DNA of 64,000 nt from Cohnella zeiphila. Lineage in GTDB: Bacteria > Bacillota > Bacilli > Paenibacillales > Paenibacillaceae. Within the stretch, counting starts at the first letter, position 1. Each line of letters starts with the position of its first letter. The stretch spans positions 158,328 through 222,327 of the forward strand of contig NZ_JACJVO010000016.1 in assembly GCF_014212055.1 (NCBI RefSeq). The letters are read 5' to 3'. Under the pieces are notes generated by a model. The model did not search any database. It had not been told where the DNA came from and was given only the letters and a program-made list of their open reading frames with translations. The position numbers and the translations under genes were made by a program. Shown piece after piece: positions 53,387 to 62,562 of the stretch.

Positions 53387-53755
53387 GGCGATCGCCCGCC
53401 TTTTTGTAACTCCGCACAAAGGGAATGCAGTCTTTTTGTAATTAATTTGTTGTCTAAAGTTCGAAAAGGTAACATTTATGTCATGTTTTCGGAAGGTAAT
53501 TTGCGATAATTCACGCCTGATCTGTTGCCATCCGGAGCAAACGGGCTTAATATGGAGTCAAAACCTTTCGTTCAACCGTTAAGGGCAGCTCGCCCCCTCT
53601 CCGCGTCACCTTATCTCCCGCAGCACCGTTTTACCGTCCGAATTTTTCGACTGGTTGACCCGTTCAACGCATCCGCATCCACCGGTCATGCCGCAGCCGC
53701 TTCAACGACGATGTATGAATGCTTCAGGATTTCCGCAAAGGAGGATGGTTCCGCC

Positions 53756-55351
53756 ATGTATCTGACCGTGGAAGACGCACTGAAAATATATCCGCTGTCC
53801 GAGGGAAAGCTTACGGCCGGGCAGAGCGGAGTGAGCCGCATCGTCAAGTCCGTCAACGTGATGGACGCGCCGGATATATCCGATTGGGTGCGGGAAGGAG
53901 ACATCCTGTTTACGACCGCCTACCTGATGAAGGACGCCCCTTCCGAAGGAGTTCAGCTGCTTCGGAAGCTCGCTCGAAAAGGCGCGGCCGGGATCGGCAT
54001 CAAGCTGGGACGCTTCTGGGCCAACGTGCCCGACGACATGCTCGCCGAAGCGGACCGGCTCGGGTTCCCCCTGATCGAGCTGCCGTTCCCGTTCACCTTC
54101 TCCGACCAGATGAAAGGCTTGTTCAATGCCGAGCTGCAGCGAAGCACCAAGCTGCTGCACGGGGTGCTCGACAAGCAGAAGGAGCTGATGCGCTTCGCCC
54201 TCGCGCCCAAAGGGGCCGGCGAAATCTTTCAGACGATCGGCTGCATTCTCGGCGTCCCGCTGGCGGTCGTCGGGCTGCGCGGGCAAGTGCTTTATACGAG
54301 TCTGGCCCCTTCCGACCTCGAGCTGCTGAAAAAGCACCCCCAGAAGCCGGCCGTGCAGTTGATTCGTACCGAGCGATGGAACTTGATGCGGCTGCCGCTG
54401 AGGAGCACGGACGCCGGGCAGGACGTCGTCGGAAGCGTCGTCTTCCAAATCCCGCGCGGCCTGTCGCCCAAAGAGGAAGAAGGGCTGTATCATCAAGCCG
54501 CGGAGATGATCTCGCACCATCTGAACGCCGTCGAACGGCATTATATGGAACAGTCGACGCAGAACGAATTCGCCTCCCTGCTCCGCAATTATTTGAAAAG
54601 CCACATCTCCATCGACACGCTGCTGGAATGCGCCGCGAGGCTCGGCATCCCGTTCGGCGGCGAGCCCTATCGCTGCGCGGTATTCCACGTCTCGGCGATC
54701 AGCGAGCCCAAGAAGGAGCGGCTCCTTCGGACCATCCGCCAGGAGCTTCAATACAATCCGCTGCTCAAGGATTTAAGCCCGCTTCATTTTCCGGCCGAGG
54801 ACTCGATTCTGTCGATTTTGCCGGCGGCGGCCGCTTCCGGCAAAGGGAAGCTGGCCCATCTGCTGAACAATATTTTCGCCGACGTCGCCGCCGAGTCGGG
54901 AAGCAGCCTGCGCATCTCGCTCAGCCATACGAAGCATAAGCCGGAGCAGCTCGATCAGGCGTACCGCGAATGCGCGGACGCCCGGGATACGGCCGATCGG
55001 CTTGGAATCGACTCGCTCGTGACGGAATACGAGACGGTGGAGATGGCTTACATCTTCCAATCGGTGCCGGAGGAGAAAATGCGCCGTTTTCTCGATATGA
55101 CGCTCTCACCGATCATCGACAAAGCGCCCGATTCCGCGCAGGACCTGCTTCGCACGCTGGAGCTCTACATCGAGAATAACGGCCAGATCAACGAGACGGC
55201 GAAGCAGCTCTACATCCACCGCAACACCGCCGCTTACCGCCTCGACAAGATCGGCGAGCTGCTGCAGGTCGAGTTCAAATCGTATTCCGACCTGCTCAAG
55301 CTGAAGCTCGTGCTGCTGTTCAAGCACATGCTGAAGCAGCAGCGGCAATAG
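53756..55351 (+). CDS. pucR: PucR-family purine catabolism regulator
   Basis: A 531-residue regulator, the length expected of Bacillus PucR. The N-terminal PucR domain starts YLTVEDALKIYPL and contains GDILFTTAYLMKD. The C-terminal PucR-type helix-turn-helix reads NGQINETAKQLYIHRNTAAYRLDKIG. PucR activates puc genes in response to purine breakdown products in Bacillus. AAAGGAGG lies upstream of the chosen ATG; the frame stays open 231 bases further upstream without a better start. The 439-bp spacer before it (53317-53755) contains repeated TTTTTGTAA segments and a partial TAACA-type box near 53470, but no confident promoter. Confidence 0.92.
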   Translation: MYLTVEDALKIYPLSEGKLTAGQSGVSRIVKSVNVMDAPDISDWVREGDILFTTAYLMKDAPSEGVQLLRKLARKGAAGIGIKLGRFWANVPDDMLAEADRLGFPLIELPFPFTFSDQMKGLFNAELQRSTKLLHGVLDKQKELMRFALAPKGAGEIFQTIGCILGVPLAVVGLRGQVLYTSLAPSDLELLKKHPQKPAVQLIRTERWNLMRLPLRSTDAGQDVVGSVVFQIPRGLSPKEEEGLYHQAAEMISHHLNAVERHYMEQSTQNEFASLLRNYLKSHISIDTLLECAARLGIPFGGEPYRCAVFHVSAISEPKKERLLRTIRQELQYNPLLKDLSPLHFPAEDSILSILPAAAASGKGKLAHLLNNIFADVAAESGSSLRISLSHTKHKPEQLDQAYRECADARDTADRLGIDSLVTEYETVEMAYIFQSVPEEKMRRFLDMTLSPIIDKAPDSAQDLLRTLELYIENNGQINETAKQLYIHRNTAAYRLDKIGELLQVEFKSYSDLLKLKLVLLFKHMLKQQRQ

Positions 55352-55352
55352 C

Positions 55353-56939
55353 TTACCAGCCGACGGCGGCTCCGTCGCTCCGGGGATCGGCGCCGCCTTG
55401 CAGGAAGCCCGCTTCGTCGATCTTGATCGCATGCGCGTGACCCATGACGGCGTCGAAGGCGCCGACGATCCGCACCTGGTGCCCGGCCGCGGCGAGAGCG
55501 GCGGCCGCCGCCGGGTCGATCCGCGCTTCCAGCTTCAGCTCCCGCGTCGGTTCTCCCCACGTTCGCCCCCATACCCAGCGAGGCTCGCTTACCGCCCGCT
55601 GAGGGTCCATCCCGTAATCGACCATGCGCGTGAAGATCGCCGTCTGCGTCTGCGGCTGGCCTTCGCCGCCTTGCGTGCCGTACAGGAAGCGCGGACGGCC
55701 GCCCTGCAGCGCCATGGCGGGCATCAGCGTATGGAAGGTCCGCTTGCGGGGCCGCAGACTGTTGACGTGGCCGGGTTCGAGCGAGAAGAAAGAGCCGCGG
55801 TTTTGCAGCAGGATGCCCGTGTCTCCGGCGACGACGCCGGAGCCGAACTCGAAGTACAGGCTCTGGATGAAGGAGACGGCGTTCCCCTCCTTGTCGACGA
55901 CGGCGGCGAACGCCGTGTCGCTTCCCATCGGCCTCGCGTCGACCTCCGCGGCACGGTCCGCGCGAATGGCGGACGCCAGCTCCGCGCCGTATTCTTTGCT
56001 CAGCAGCCGATCCAGCGGAATGTCATGGAACGCCGGGTCGGTCAGCACCTCGTCGCGGTCTCGAAAACTTAGCTTCAGCGCTTCGATCAGCAGGTGGTAA
56101 TAGTCGGCGGAACCGTGCCGGACGGCAGCGAGATCGAACGTCTCCAGGACGTTCAGCGCCATCAGCCCGACGAAGCCTTGCGAATTCGGCGGCATCTGGT
56201 AGACGTCGTAGCCCCGGTACCCGGTTGCGAGCGGTTCGACCCAATCGCCGCGATGCTCGGCGAAATCCTCCCTCGTCAACAAGCCGCCCCGCTTTTGAAG
56301 GAAGCCGGCCATCCCGGCCGCAATCTCCCCCTTATAGAAAGCGTCGCGCCCGCCTGCGGCAAGCGTTCGAAGCGTCCTCGCCGTCTGCGCCTGAACGAAC
56401 CTTGTACCCGCGGCGGGAACTTGCCCTCCCGGCAGGTAGATCGCTGCCGTCTCCGCTGTCGCGGCCAGCATGGCCGCATGTTCTCGCGCATTGGCGTACT
56501 GGTCCGGCGACAGCGGAAAACCCCGTTCCGCATAACCGATCGCCGGCTCCAGCGTCTCGCCGAATTCGAGCCGGCCATACGCTTCGTGCACGGCTGCCCA
56601 AGCGTCGGCCATCCCCGGTACCGTTACCGCGCTGCGAATCCCGCGGGTCGGAATCGCCGCGAGCCCCGCGAACGCCTCCGCGGTCGCCCCGGCTCCGGAG
56701 CGGCCGCTGCCGTTGTAGCCCCGCACCCGCCCTTCCCGCGCTTGATACGTCAGCCAAAAGGAGTCGCCCCCGAGCCCCGTCATGTGGGGATAGACGACCG
56801 CCAGGCAAGCGCTGACGGCGACGGCCGCATCGAAGGCGTTGCCGCCCCGCTCGAGAATGCGAGCCCCCGCCAAGGAAGCCAAATGATGCGGGCTGACCAC
56901 CATCGTCTCCGTCCCTATCGCAGGCCGATTCGCTTCCAT
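55353..56939 (-). CDS. gamma-glutamyltransferase-family Ntn hydrolase, possibly oxamate amidohydrolase
   Basis: A 528-residue proenzyme of the GGT family. Self-cleavage is expected before T342 in GSDTAFAAVVD, giving two subunits. There is no signal peptide, unlike secreted glutathione-degrading GGTs. The segment NAVSFIQSLYFEFGSG and the cytoplasmic location recall HpxW, the oxamate amidohydrolase of the Klebsiella urate pathway. PucG produces oxalurate, which can give oxamate, so the role would fit. It is convergent with pucR, with stops one base apart. GGGAGGG precedes the ATG. Confidence 0.8.
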   Translation of the reverse strand: MEANRPAIGTETMVVSPHHLASLAGARILERGGNAFDAAVAVSACLAVVYPHMTGLGGDSFWLTYQAREGRVRGYNGSGRSGAGATAEAFAGLAAIPTRGIRSAVTVPGMADAWAAVHEAYGRLEFGETLEPAIGYAERGFPLSPDQYANAREHAAMLAATAETAAIYLPGGQVPAAGTRFVQAQTARTLRTLAAGGRDAFYKGEIAAGMAGFLQKRGGLLTREDFAEHRGDWVEPLATGYRGYDVYQMPPNSQGFVGLMALNVLETFDLAAVRHGSADYYHLLIEALKLSFRDRDEVLTDPAFHDIPLDRLLSKEYGAELASAIRADRAAEVDARPMGSDTAFAAVVDKEGNAVSFIQSLYFEFGSGVVAGDTGILLQNRGSFFSLEPGHVNSLRPRKRTFHTLMPAMALQGGRPRFLYGTQGGEGQPQTQTAIFTRMVDYGMDPQRAVSEPRWVWGRTWGEPTRELKLEARIDPAAAAALAAAGHQVRIVGAFDAVMGHAHAIKIDEAGFLQGGADPRSDGAAVGW

Positions 56940-57040
56940 CCCGTTCCCTCCCGTCCCTTTTCACCCTCAACATAGCACGACGAAACGAAAGCAATCAATC
57001 CCATGAACGACTATTTCGTAATCCTGAATAAATTTTTTAG

Positions 57041-57069
57041 TTGAATTCGTATTTTTAAACAGATATATT
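57041..57069 (+). promoter_or_regulatory. sigma-A-type promoter of the lrp-chr operon
   Basis: TTGAAT (57041-57046) and TATATT (57064-57069) are separated by 17 bases in an AT-rich stretch, unusual in this GC-rich window. The start would lie about 70 bases before the regulator. Confidence 0.65.
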
Positions 57070-57145
57070 ATTACACAATGCAAGCGGACGAAAGATTGCT
57101 GTACGCTGGTTCCATCGCGATTCCCCCATGCTAGGAGGCATTCCC

Positions 57146-57628
57146 GTGCAAAACAAACCGAAAAACGAAATGCCCGACGCCCATATCGACGAAACCGACC
57201 GCAAAATCATCGCCGCCCTGCTCGCGAACGCGCGCATCTCTTATACCGATCTCGCCAAAGAGATCGGCCTGTCCCGAGTCGCCGTGCAAACCCGCATCAA
57301 CGCCATGATCGAGGAAGGCGTCATCGAGCGGTTCACGGCCGTCGTCAATCCGGTCAAGCTCGGGATCGGCGTCTCCGCCTTTTTCAACGTCGAGGTTGAA
57401 CCGAAGTTCCTGCAGGAGATCGCCGACCGGCTGGCGGAGGAGCCTTCCGTCACGAGCCTTTACCATATGACCGGCCCGAGCAAGCTGCACATGCACGGCC
57501 TGTTCGTCGACAATCCGGCGATGGAGACGTTCCTCAAGGAGAAGCTGTACCCGCTGCCCGGCATCATGAGCGTCGACTGCCAGGTGCTCATCACCCGCTA
57601 CAAGAGCCGCATGGGATGGAGGCTGTAG
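57146..57628 (+). CDS. Lrp/AsnC-family transcriptional regulator, GTG start
   Basis: A 160-residue regulator with an N-terminal winged helix-turn-helix ([37 protein letters not shown]) and a C-terminal RAM domain. A GTG at 57146 is chosen because AGGAGG lies 7 bases upstream; the ATG at 57128 lies before that site. It directly precedes two chromate-transporter genes and probably controls them. Its effector is unknown. Confidence 0.88.
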   Translation: MQNKPKNEMPDAHIDETDRKIIAALLANARISYTDLAKEIGLSRVAVQTRINAMIEEGVIERFTAVVNPVKLGIGVSAFFNVEVEPKFLQEIADRLAEEPSVTSLYHMTGPSKLHMHGLFVDNPAMETFLKEKLYPLPGIMSVDCQVLITRYKSRMGWRL

Positions 57629-57630
57629 CG

Positions 57631-58242
57631 ATGGGCTCCGCTTTCTTAAGCAACCGCTACGTTCAGCTTGTCGCGGCCATGGTGCGAACCGGCGTTCTCG
57701 GCTACGGCGGCGGCCCCTCCGTCATCCCGCTGATCCGCTATGAAGCCGTCTCCCGCTACGGCTGGCTGAAGGACGAGGAGTTCGGCGAGGTGCTGGCCGT
57801 CGCCAACGCGCTGCCCGGCCCGATCGCCACGAAGATCGCCGCTTATCTCGGGTACCGGGAGAAAGGCTGGACCGGCGCGGCCGTGGCGATGATCGCCCAC
57901 ATTCTGCCCTCCTCGGCCGCCATGCTGGCGCTGATGTCGATCGTTCAGCGGTTGAGCCGATCGGCGGCCGTGGCCGGCATGATCGCCGCCGTCGTGCCGG
58001 TGATCGCCGTCATGATCGGCATGATGGCCTACGAATTCGGCCAGAAAGCCGTCAAGGGACTGGGCTGGGCGGCGGGGCTGGCCGCGTTCGCGCTGACGTT
58101 CCTGCTGCTGGAGGTCGTGCCGATCCATCCGGCGATCGTCATCGCGCTGTTTCTCGCTTACGGCGCCGTTCATTTCCGGATGGCCGAACGGCTGCGCGCC
58201 CGGCTCGATCGAAGCAAGCGCCGCAAGGAGGGCGATGTCTGA
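57631..58242 (+). CDS. chromate transporter half protein (N-type)
   Basis: A 203-residue single-domain CHR protein with the family motifs GYGGGPSVIPLI and LPGPIATKIAAYLGY and about five to six membrane helices. Short CHR proteins work as pairs, and the partner gene follows with one base of overlap. GGAGG inside the end of the regulator gene serves as ribosome site. CHR proteins export chromate, or transport sulfate-like anions. Confidence 0.9.
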   Translation: MGSAFLSNRYVQLVAAMVRTGVLGYGGGPSVIPLIRYEAVSRYGWLKDEEFGEVLAVANALPGPIATKIAAYLGYREKGWTGAAVAMIAHILPSSAAMLALMSIVQRLSRSAAVAGMIAAVVPVIAVMIGMMAYEFGQKAVKGLGWAAGLAAFALTFLLLEVVPIHPAIVIALFLAYGAVHFRMAERLRARLDRSKRRKEGDV

Positions 58243-58784
58243 TGGAGTGGTGGAAGCTGCTGCTCGGCTTTTTCCTCGCCAATGCGCTTGGCTACGGCGG
58301 GGGCCCCGCGTCGATTCCGCTCATGTACCGGGAGATCGTCACCCATTACGGCTGGCTGAACGACCTGCAATTTTCCAATATGCTCGCGCTCGGCAATACG
58401 CTGCCCGGCCCGATCGCCACCAAGATCGCCGCCTACGTCGGCTTTCACGTTACCGGCACGATCGGTCTTCTGATCGCCCTCGCCGCCACCGCCGTCCCGT
58501 CGGCTGTCGCGCTGATCGGCCTGATCAGCCTGCTGCACAAGTACCGCGGCTCGAAAGCGGTCAAAGGCATGACGCTGCTCGTCCAGCCGGTCATCGCCGT
58601 CATGATGCTCGTCCTCGCTTGGCAGATGGGAGCCGAATCCCTTCGCGCCATCGGCATCTGGCAGACGCTCGGCATCGCCGCGGTCGCCTTCTGGGCGATG
58701 GCCGTAAAGAAGTGGCATCCCGCCTTGGTCATCGTCGCCGCGTTCGCTTACGGCGGGCTGGTGCTGTCGCATACGATCGCGTGA
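58242..58784 (+). CDS. chromate transporter half protein (C-type)
   Basis: A 180-residue CHR protein with GYGGGPASIPLMY and LPGPIATKIAAYVGF motifs, homologous to its neighbour. The two probably form a heterodimer with opposite membrane orientation, as known for bipartite short-chain CHR systems. Its ATG overlaps the previous stop. Confidence 0.9.
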   Translation: MEWWKLLLGFFLANALGYGGGPASIPLMYREIVTHYGWLNDLQFSNMLALGNTLPGPIATKIAAYVGFHVTGTIGLLIALAATAVPSAVALIGLISLLHKYRGSKAVKGMTLLVQPVIAVMMLVLAWQMGAESLRAIGIWQTLGIAAVAFWAMAVKKWHPALVIVAAFAYGGLVLSHTIA

Positions 58785-58931
58785 CGCCGGCGCCCTCTTT
58801 TCCCGGATCGACCGTTCAAAAGAAGACGGCTCTTCTATCCCGAACCGTTCCGATGGTAAGATGATAGCGAGCGGACCCGGGCCAAGCTCCCTGCCGGACC
58901 TTGCCGGCCGCCAATACCGGGAACGAAGGTG

Positions 58932-59609
58932 ATGCCGTTGAACCGCCGAATCTTGTATATCGAGGACGACCCGGAGATCGGAAGCTGGGTGTCGGACGAC
59001 CTCCGGCAGCGAGGCTACGAGGTGAACTGGCTTCGAAGCGGAGAAGGAGCGGACAAGGAGCTGCCCCGCTGCGATCTCGCCATCCTCGACGTCATGCTGC
59101 CCGGCTTGGACGGCTTCACGGTCGGACAAAGGCTCAAGCGGGCGGCGCCTCACATTCCCATCCTGATGCTGTCCGCCCGAACGGACGTGGACGACAAGCT
59201 GACCGGGCTGAAGTTCGCGGACGATTACGTTACCAAACCGTTTCACGCCGACGAATTGGCCGCGCGGGTGGAAGTGCTGCTCCGAAGGGGGCGGCGAGGC
59301 GGACACTCGGTCGAACTGGGCCATATCGTCGTCAACTTCACCGATAACACCGTCGTCGACGGGCGCACCGGCGAGGAAGTGCCGCTCACCGGCAAGCAGC
59401 ATGCGATCCTCTTGTATTTCCTGCGCCACCCCAATCAGATTCTGATGAAAGAGCAGATCTACGAGGCGGTCTGGGGAGAACCGTACCTCGAAGGCGACAA
59501 AACGCTCATGGTCCACATTCGCCGGTTGAGGGAGAAAATCGAGAAGGAGCCGGCCGTCCCGGAAATCATCGAGACCGTTCGCGGACTCGGCTACAGGGTC
59601 AAGCAATGA
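58932..59609 (+). CDS. OmpR-family response regulator
   Basis: A 225-residue response regulator. The receiver domain has acidic residues ED at 11-12, the phosphorylation site D53 (LDVMLPG), S81 and K102. The loop GLKFADDYVTKPF is one residue shorter than the usual form. A winged-helix DNA-binding domain ends in VRGLGYRVKQ. It overlaps the sensor kinase gene by four bases and probably controls the ABC genes downstream. Confidence 0.93.
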   Translation: MPLNRRILYIEDDPEIGSWVSDDLRQRGYEVNWLRSGEGADKELPRCDLAILDVMLPGLDGFTVGQRLKRAAPHIPILMLSARTDVDDKLTGLKFADDYVTKPFHADELAARVEVLLRRGRRGGHSVELGHIVVNFTDNTVVDGRTGEEVPLTGKQHAILLYFLRHPNQILMKEQIYEAVWGEPYLEGDKTLMVHIRRLREKIEKEPAVPEIIETVRGLGYRVKQ

Positions 59610-60586
59610 AGACGAGAAAATCCTTGTTGAACCAATACCTGCTCCTTCACTTCCTGGCCGCTACGCTTCTTCCCGTATGCTTCTTGCTCGCGACCGTCGG
59701 CGTTTTCCCGTCCCGCGTTCCTTCGGAATCCTCCGGTTCCTCTCCTGATGCTTTAAGCCTGCTCGTCTTCGTGCTCGTCCTCTTCGTGGCGATTTCCTGG
59801 ATCTTTTTCGGCAGGATTCGCAAAAGGCTGCGGAGCCTGCAGGAGACGATGGCCAGCCCGTCCGACGACGGCCTTCCGCTTCCGATTCGCACCGGAAGAC
59901 GGGACGAGATCGGGCAGCTCGAAGAATCGTTCAACCGAATGGTCCGGGAACTGGCGGAGAGCCGGCAGCGGGAACGGGAGGAAGAACGGCTGCGCAGGCA
60001 GTTGATCGCGAGCCTCTCTCACGATTTGCGAACGCCGCTGACCGCCATTCGAGGCCATGCGAGCCGCCTGAACAAGGAGCCGCTCACCCCCGCGGCGCGG
60101 GATTCGGCCGCTTCGATCGATCATAAAATCAGCTTCCTCGGCCAACTGGTCGACAATCTTCTCTCTTACTCGCTGCTGACGTCGGGAAAATACCCTTATC
60201 GTCCGGAGCGGACGGAGATCGCTCGTCTGGTCCGGCGTTCGTTCGTCGACTGGTATCCGGTGTTCGAGAGCATGGGGTTCCAAATCGAGCTGGACCTGCC
60301 GGAAACGCCGTTGCATTGGGAAGTCGATCCCTCCTGGCTTGAGCGGATGCTGGACAACTGCTACCAGAACGTGAACCGCCACGCCCGGTCGGGCAAGTAT
60401 ATCGCCGTTGCCGTGAAGCCGGACCGGATCGAGATCCGCGACCGCGGGCCGGGGCTTACCGGCGACTCGGACGGGAAAGGGGCCGGGATCGGCCTGGAGA
60501 TCGCCGCGTATATGGCCCGGGAAATGAAGCTTCGATGGGAAGTCGTCTCCGGCGAGGACGGAACGCGGGTCGAGATTCGAAAGTAA
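59606..60586 (+). CDS. sensor histidine kinase with short extracytoplasmic loop
   Basis: A 326-residue kinase with two membrane helices (about 11-34 and 50-69) separated by only about 15 residues. That is the layout of intramembrane-sensing kinases for cell-envelope stress. A HAMP-like segment follows, then the H box SLSHDLRTPLTAIRG with H139 and an ATPase domain ending with GAGIGLEIAAYMA. With the neighbouring ABC genes it probably detects a peptide antibiotic or other envelope stress. Confidence 0.92.
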   Translation: MKTRKSLLNQYLLLHFLAATLLPVCFLLATVGVFPSRVPSESSGSSPDALSLLVFVLVLFVAISWIFFGRIRKRLRSLQETMASPSDDGLPLPIRTGRRDEIGQLEESFNRMVRELAESRQREREEERLRRQLIASLSHDLRTPLTAIRGHASRLNKEPLTPAARDSAASIDHKISFLGQLVDNLLSYSLLTSGKYPYRPERTEIARLVRRSFVDWYPVFESMGFQIELDLPETPLHWEVDPSWLERMLDNCYQNVNRHARSGKYIAVAVKPDRIEIRDRGPGLTGDSDGKGAGIGLEIAAYMAREMKLRWEVVSGEDGTRVEIRK

Positions 60587-60613
60587 ACGAAATTTAAACG
60601 AAGCGCTAACGGA
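60584..60613 (+). promoter_or_regulatory. direct repeats, probable response-regulator site
   Basis: TAAACGA at 60584 and 60595 and TAACGGA at 60607 recur with an 11-12-bp period, directly before the ABC genes and starting at the stop of the kinase gene. OmpR-family regulators commonly bind such repeats. A clear -35/-10 pair was not identified. Confidence 0.5.
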
Positions 60614-60657
60614 TTGTTACCCTCGGCAAGCTATGATGGTTGCCGGGGGTGATGGGC

Positions 60658-61599
60658 ATGGACAAATCGGACGAGCCGGAGTTCGTCTTGCGAACGATAG
60701 GGTTGACCAAGCAGTACAAGGAACAGACCGCCTTGCGGGATGTCGATTTGTCGATTCGCAAAGGAAGCATTTACGGCTTCATCGGACAGAACGGGGCGGG
60801 AAAATCCACGCTCATGAAGATCGTCGCCGGCTTGGCCTCGCCGACGTCAGGCACGGTCGAGCTGTTCGGGAAGAGCGGCGACGAGGATGTCGTTCGGGCG
60901 AGAGCCCGCATCGGCATGACGATCGAGAGCCCGGCCTTGTTCCCGTATCTGACCGCTTACGAGAACATGGAGGTGCAGCGTCGGCAGAAGGGGATCCGCG
61001 ACCGGACAGCGATCGATCGAACGCTGGCGATCGTCGGCCTTCAAGACACCGGCCGGAAGCCGGCCAGAGAATTTTCTCTGGGCATGAGGCAGCGCCTGGA
61101 TCTGGCGATCGCCCTGCTCGGAGAGCCGGAGTTTCTTATTCTCGACGAGCCGACGAACGGGCTCGATCCGATGAGCGTGGTCGAGATGAGAGACCTGCTC
61201 CGACGATTGAACGGAGAGTCGGGGATGACCGTTCTCATCTCGAGCCACATTCTGAGCGAGCTTCACTTGCTCGCCACTCATTACGGCATCATTCACCGCG
61301 GCCGCCTGCTGGAGCAGCTGACGGCCCAGGAGCTCGGCGACAAATGCCGGCAGCATCTGCACATCAAAGTGGACGACCCGGCGCGGGCGGCGGAAGTGCT
61401 CGCGCGGGAGCTGGGGACGACCGAATTCGAAACGGCCGAAGACGGTTCCATCCGGTTGTTCCGGTATACGGAAGAGCCGATCCGGGTTTCGTCCGCGCTG
61501 GCCGCCTCCGGGCTCGGTATCGAGCAGTTCGGTCCGATGGGAGAATCGCTGGAAAGCTATTTCGTCCGGCGGATCGGGGGTGCTGCCCCCAATGAGTAA
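60658..61599 (+). CDS. ABC transporter ATPase (BcrA type)
   Basis: A 313-residue ATPase with Walker A GQNGAGKST, signature FSLGMRQRLDLA and Walker B FLILDEPTNGLDP. The sequence resembles BcrA/SpaF-type antibiotic export or immunity ATPases. The ATG at 60658 has GGGGG 8 bases upstream; an ATG six bases earlier is too close to that site. It overlaps the permease gene by eight bases. Confidence 0.92.
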   Translation: MDKSDEPEFVLRTIGLTKQYKEQTALRDVDLSIRKGSIYGFIGQNGAGKSTLMKIVAGLASPTSGTVELFGKSGDEDVVRARARIGMTIESPALFPYLTAYENMEVQRRQKGIRDRTAIDRTLAIVGLQDTGRKPAREFSLGMRQRLDLAIALLGEPEFLILDEPTNGLDPMSVVEMRDLLRRLNGESGMTVLISSHILSELHLLATHYGIIHRGRLLEQLTAQELGDKCRQHLHIKVDDPARAAEVLARELGTTEFETAEDGSIRLFRYTEEPIRVSSALAASGLGIEQFGPMGESLESYFVRRIGGAAPNE

Positions 61600-62377
61600 C
61601 CTGCTGAGCGCCGAATGGTACAAGCTGCGGAAAAATGGAGCCTTCAACCTCATTTGCAGCTGCATTGCGATCATGACCGTTCTTTTTGTGACGGTATCCT
61701 ATTTAAGCTCTCCGAAGATCGAAGGATACCGGATCGGGCATTCAGCCATCGAGCTGTACGTCAACTCGCTGACCTTGAACTCGTTCCTGATGAAGCTGCA
61801 TCTCGGCATTCTGGCCGGCTTCTTCATCTCCGCGGAATACGCATCCGGCGTACTGAAGCGGTCCGTATCCGTCGGGCGGGACCGAAGACAGATTTACCTG
61901 TCCAAGCTCGGCATGTTCTCGCTCGGGATCGTGCTGGCGTCCCTCATCGCCCCGCTGATCGCCGCGGCCGCCGGAGGAGTCATGTCCGCGTCCGGCCTGC
62001 TGAACGGATTCGGGCACCCCGGGAGCGTTCCGGTCGCTGCTTACCTGCTGCGGACGCTCGGCTTCACCGTCCTGTTCGCGGCCGCGCTCGCTTCCGTCGC
62101 CGCCTTCATCGCCGTGGCGTTGGCCGACAGCGGCAAAACGATCGGGATCGCGCTCCTCTTCTTCCTGTTCATCGACCAGGTGCTGATGGCGCTCGCGCAG
62201 AGGTACGCGATCTTCGAGAAGCTGTACGACCTCTCGCCGTTCAGGCTGCTCGCGCAAACCGCCGAATTCCATCTGAACGGCGGCGAATGGCTGACGTGCG
62301 TGATTGCGCCGCTGGCGGCACTGGCCGTGTTTACGCTGCTGGGTATATCCGTATTCCGGAAGAAGGAAATCCAATAA
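61592..62377 (+). CDS. ABC-2 type permease
   Basis: A 261-residue membrane protein with about six helices, typical of the permease of lantibiotic-immunity or bacitracin-type exporters (SNLLSAEWYKLRKNGAFN at the start). It is coupled to the ATPase gene by overlap. Together with the upstream two-component system it forms a detoxification or envelope-stress module. Confidence 0.9.
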   Translation: MSNLLSAEWYKLRKNGAFNLICSCIAIMTVLFVTVSYLSSPKIEGYRIGHSAIELYVNSLTLNSFLMKLHLGILAGFFISAEYASGVLKRSVSVGRDRRQIYLSKLGMFSLGIVLASLIAPLIAAAAGGVMSASGLLNGFGHPGSVPVAAYLLRTLGFTVLFAAALASVAAFIAVALADSGKTIGIALLFFLFIDQVLMALAQRYAIFEKLYDLSPFRLLAQTAEFHLNGGEWLTCVIAPLAALAVFTLLGISVFRKKEIQ

Positions 62378-62410
62378 CGGCGGCGGGAGCCGCGGAAAAG
62401 AGGCGGAAAG

Positions 62411-62497
62411 ATGAAAAGGCGGATCTGGATCGCCATCGGCGCCGTCGTGGTTGCGGCCGCGCTGCTGCTCGTGCTCATGCCGAATCCTTTCGGATAA
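62411..62497 (+). CDS. 28-residue single-helix membrane peptide
   Basis: An ATG 33 bases after the permease stop, with AGAGGCGG just upstream, opens a 28-codon frame ending in TAA. It encodes MKRR followed by a hydrophobic helix (IWIAIGAVVVAAALLLVL) and the tail MPNPFG. The positive-inside start and its operon position suggest a real small membrane protein, perhaps a subunit or modulator of the ABC transporter. Chance cannot be ruled out at this length. Confidence 0.6.
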   Translation: MKRRIWIAIGAVVVAAALLLVLMPNPFG

Positions 62498-62562
62498 TTG
62501 GGGAGCCTCCGAGAATAATCCCCAAAAAGCGACGCGAAGCCTCAAAAGAAGAATGCCCGAGG

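Noticed and set aside
59221..59250. Frameshift or damage in the response regulator at the one-residue-short loop
   Set aside because: The frame continues normally through the conserved Lys and the full DNA-binding domain, so it is a natural length variant.
62498..62525. Terminator after the small membrane peptide (TTGGGGA/TCCCCAA stem)
   Set aside because: The loop is 14 bases and is followed by A residues rather than T in the direction of transcription.
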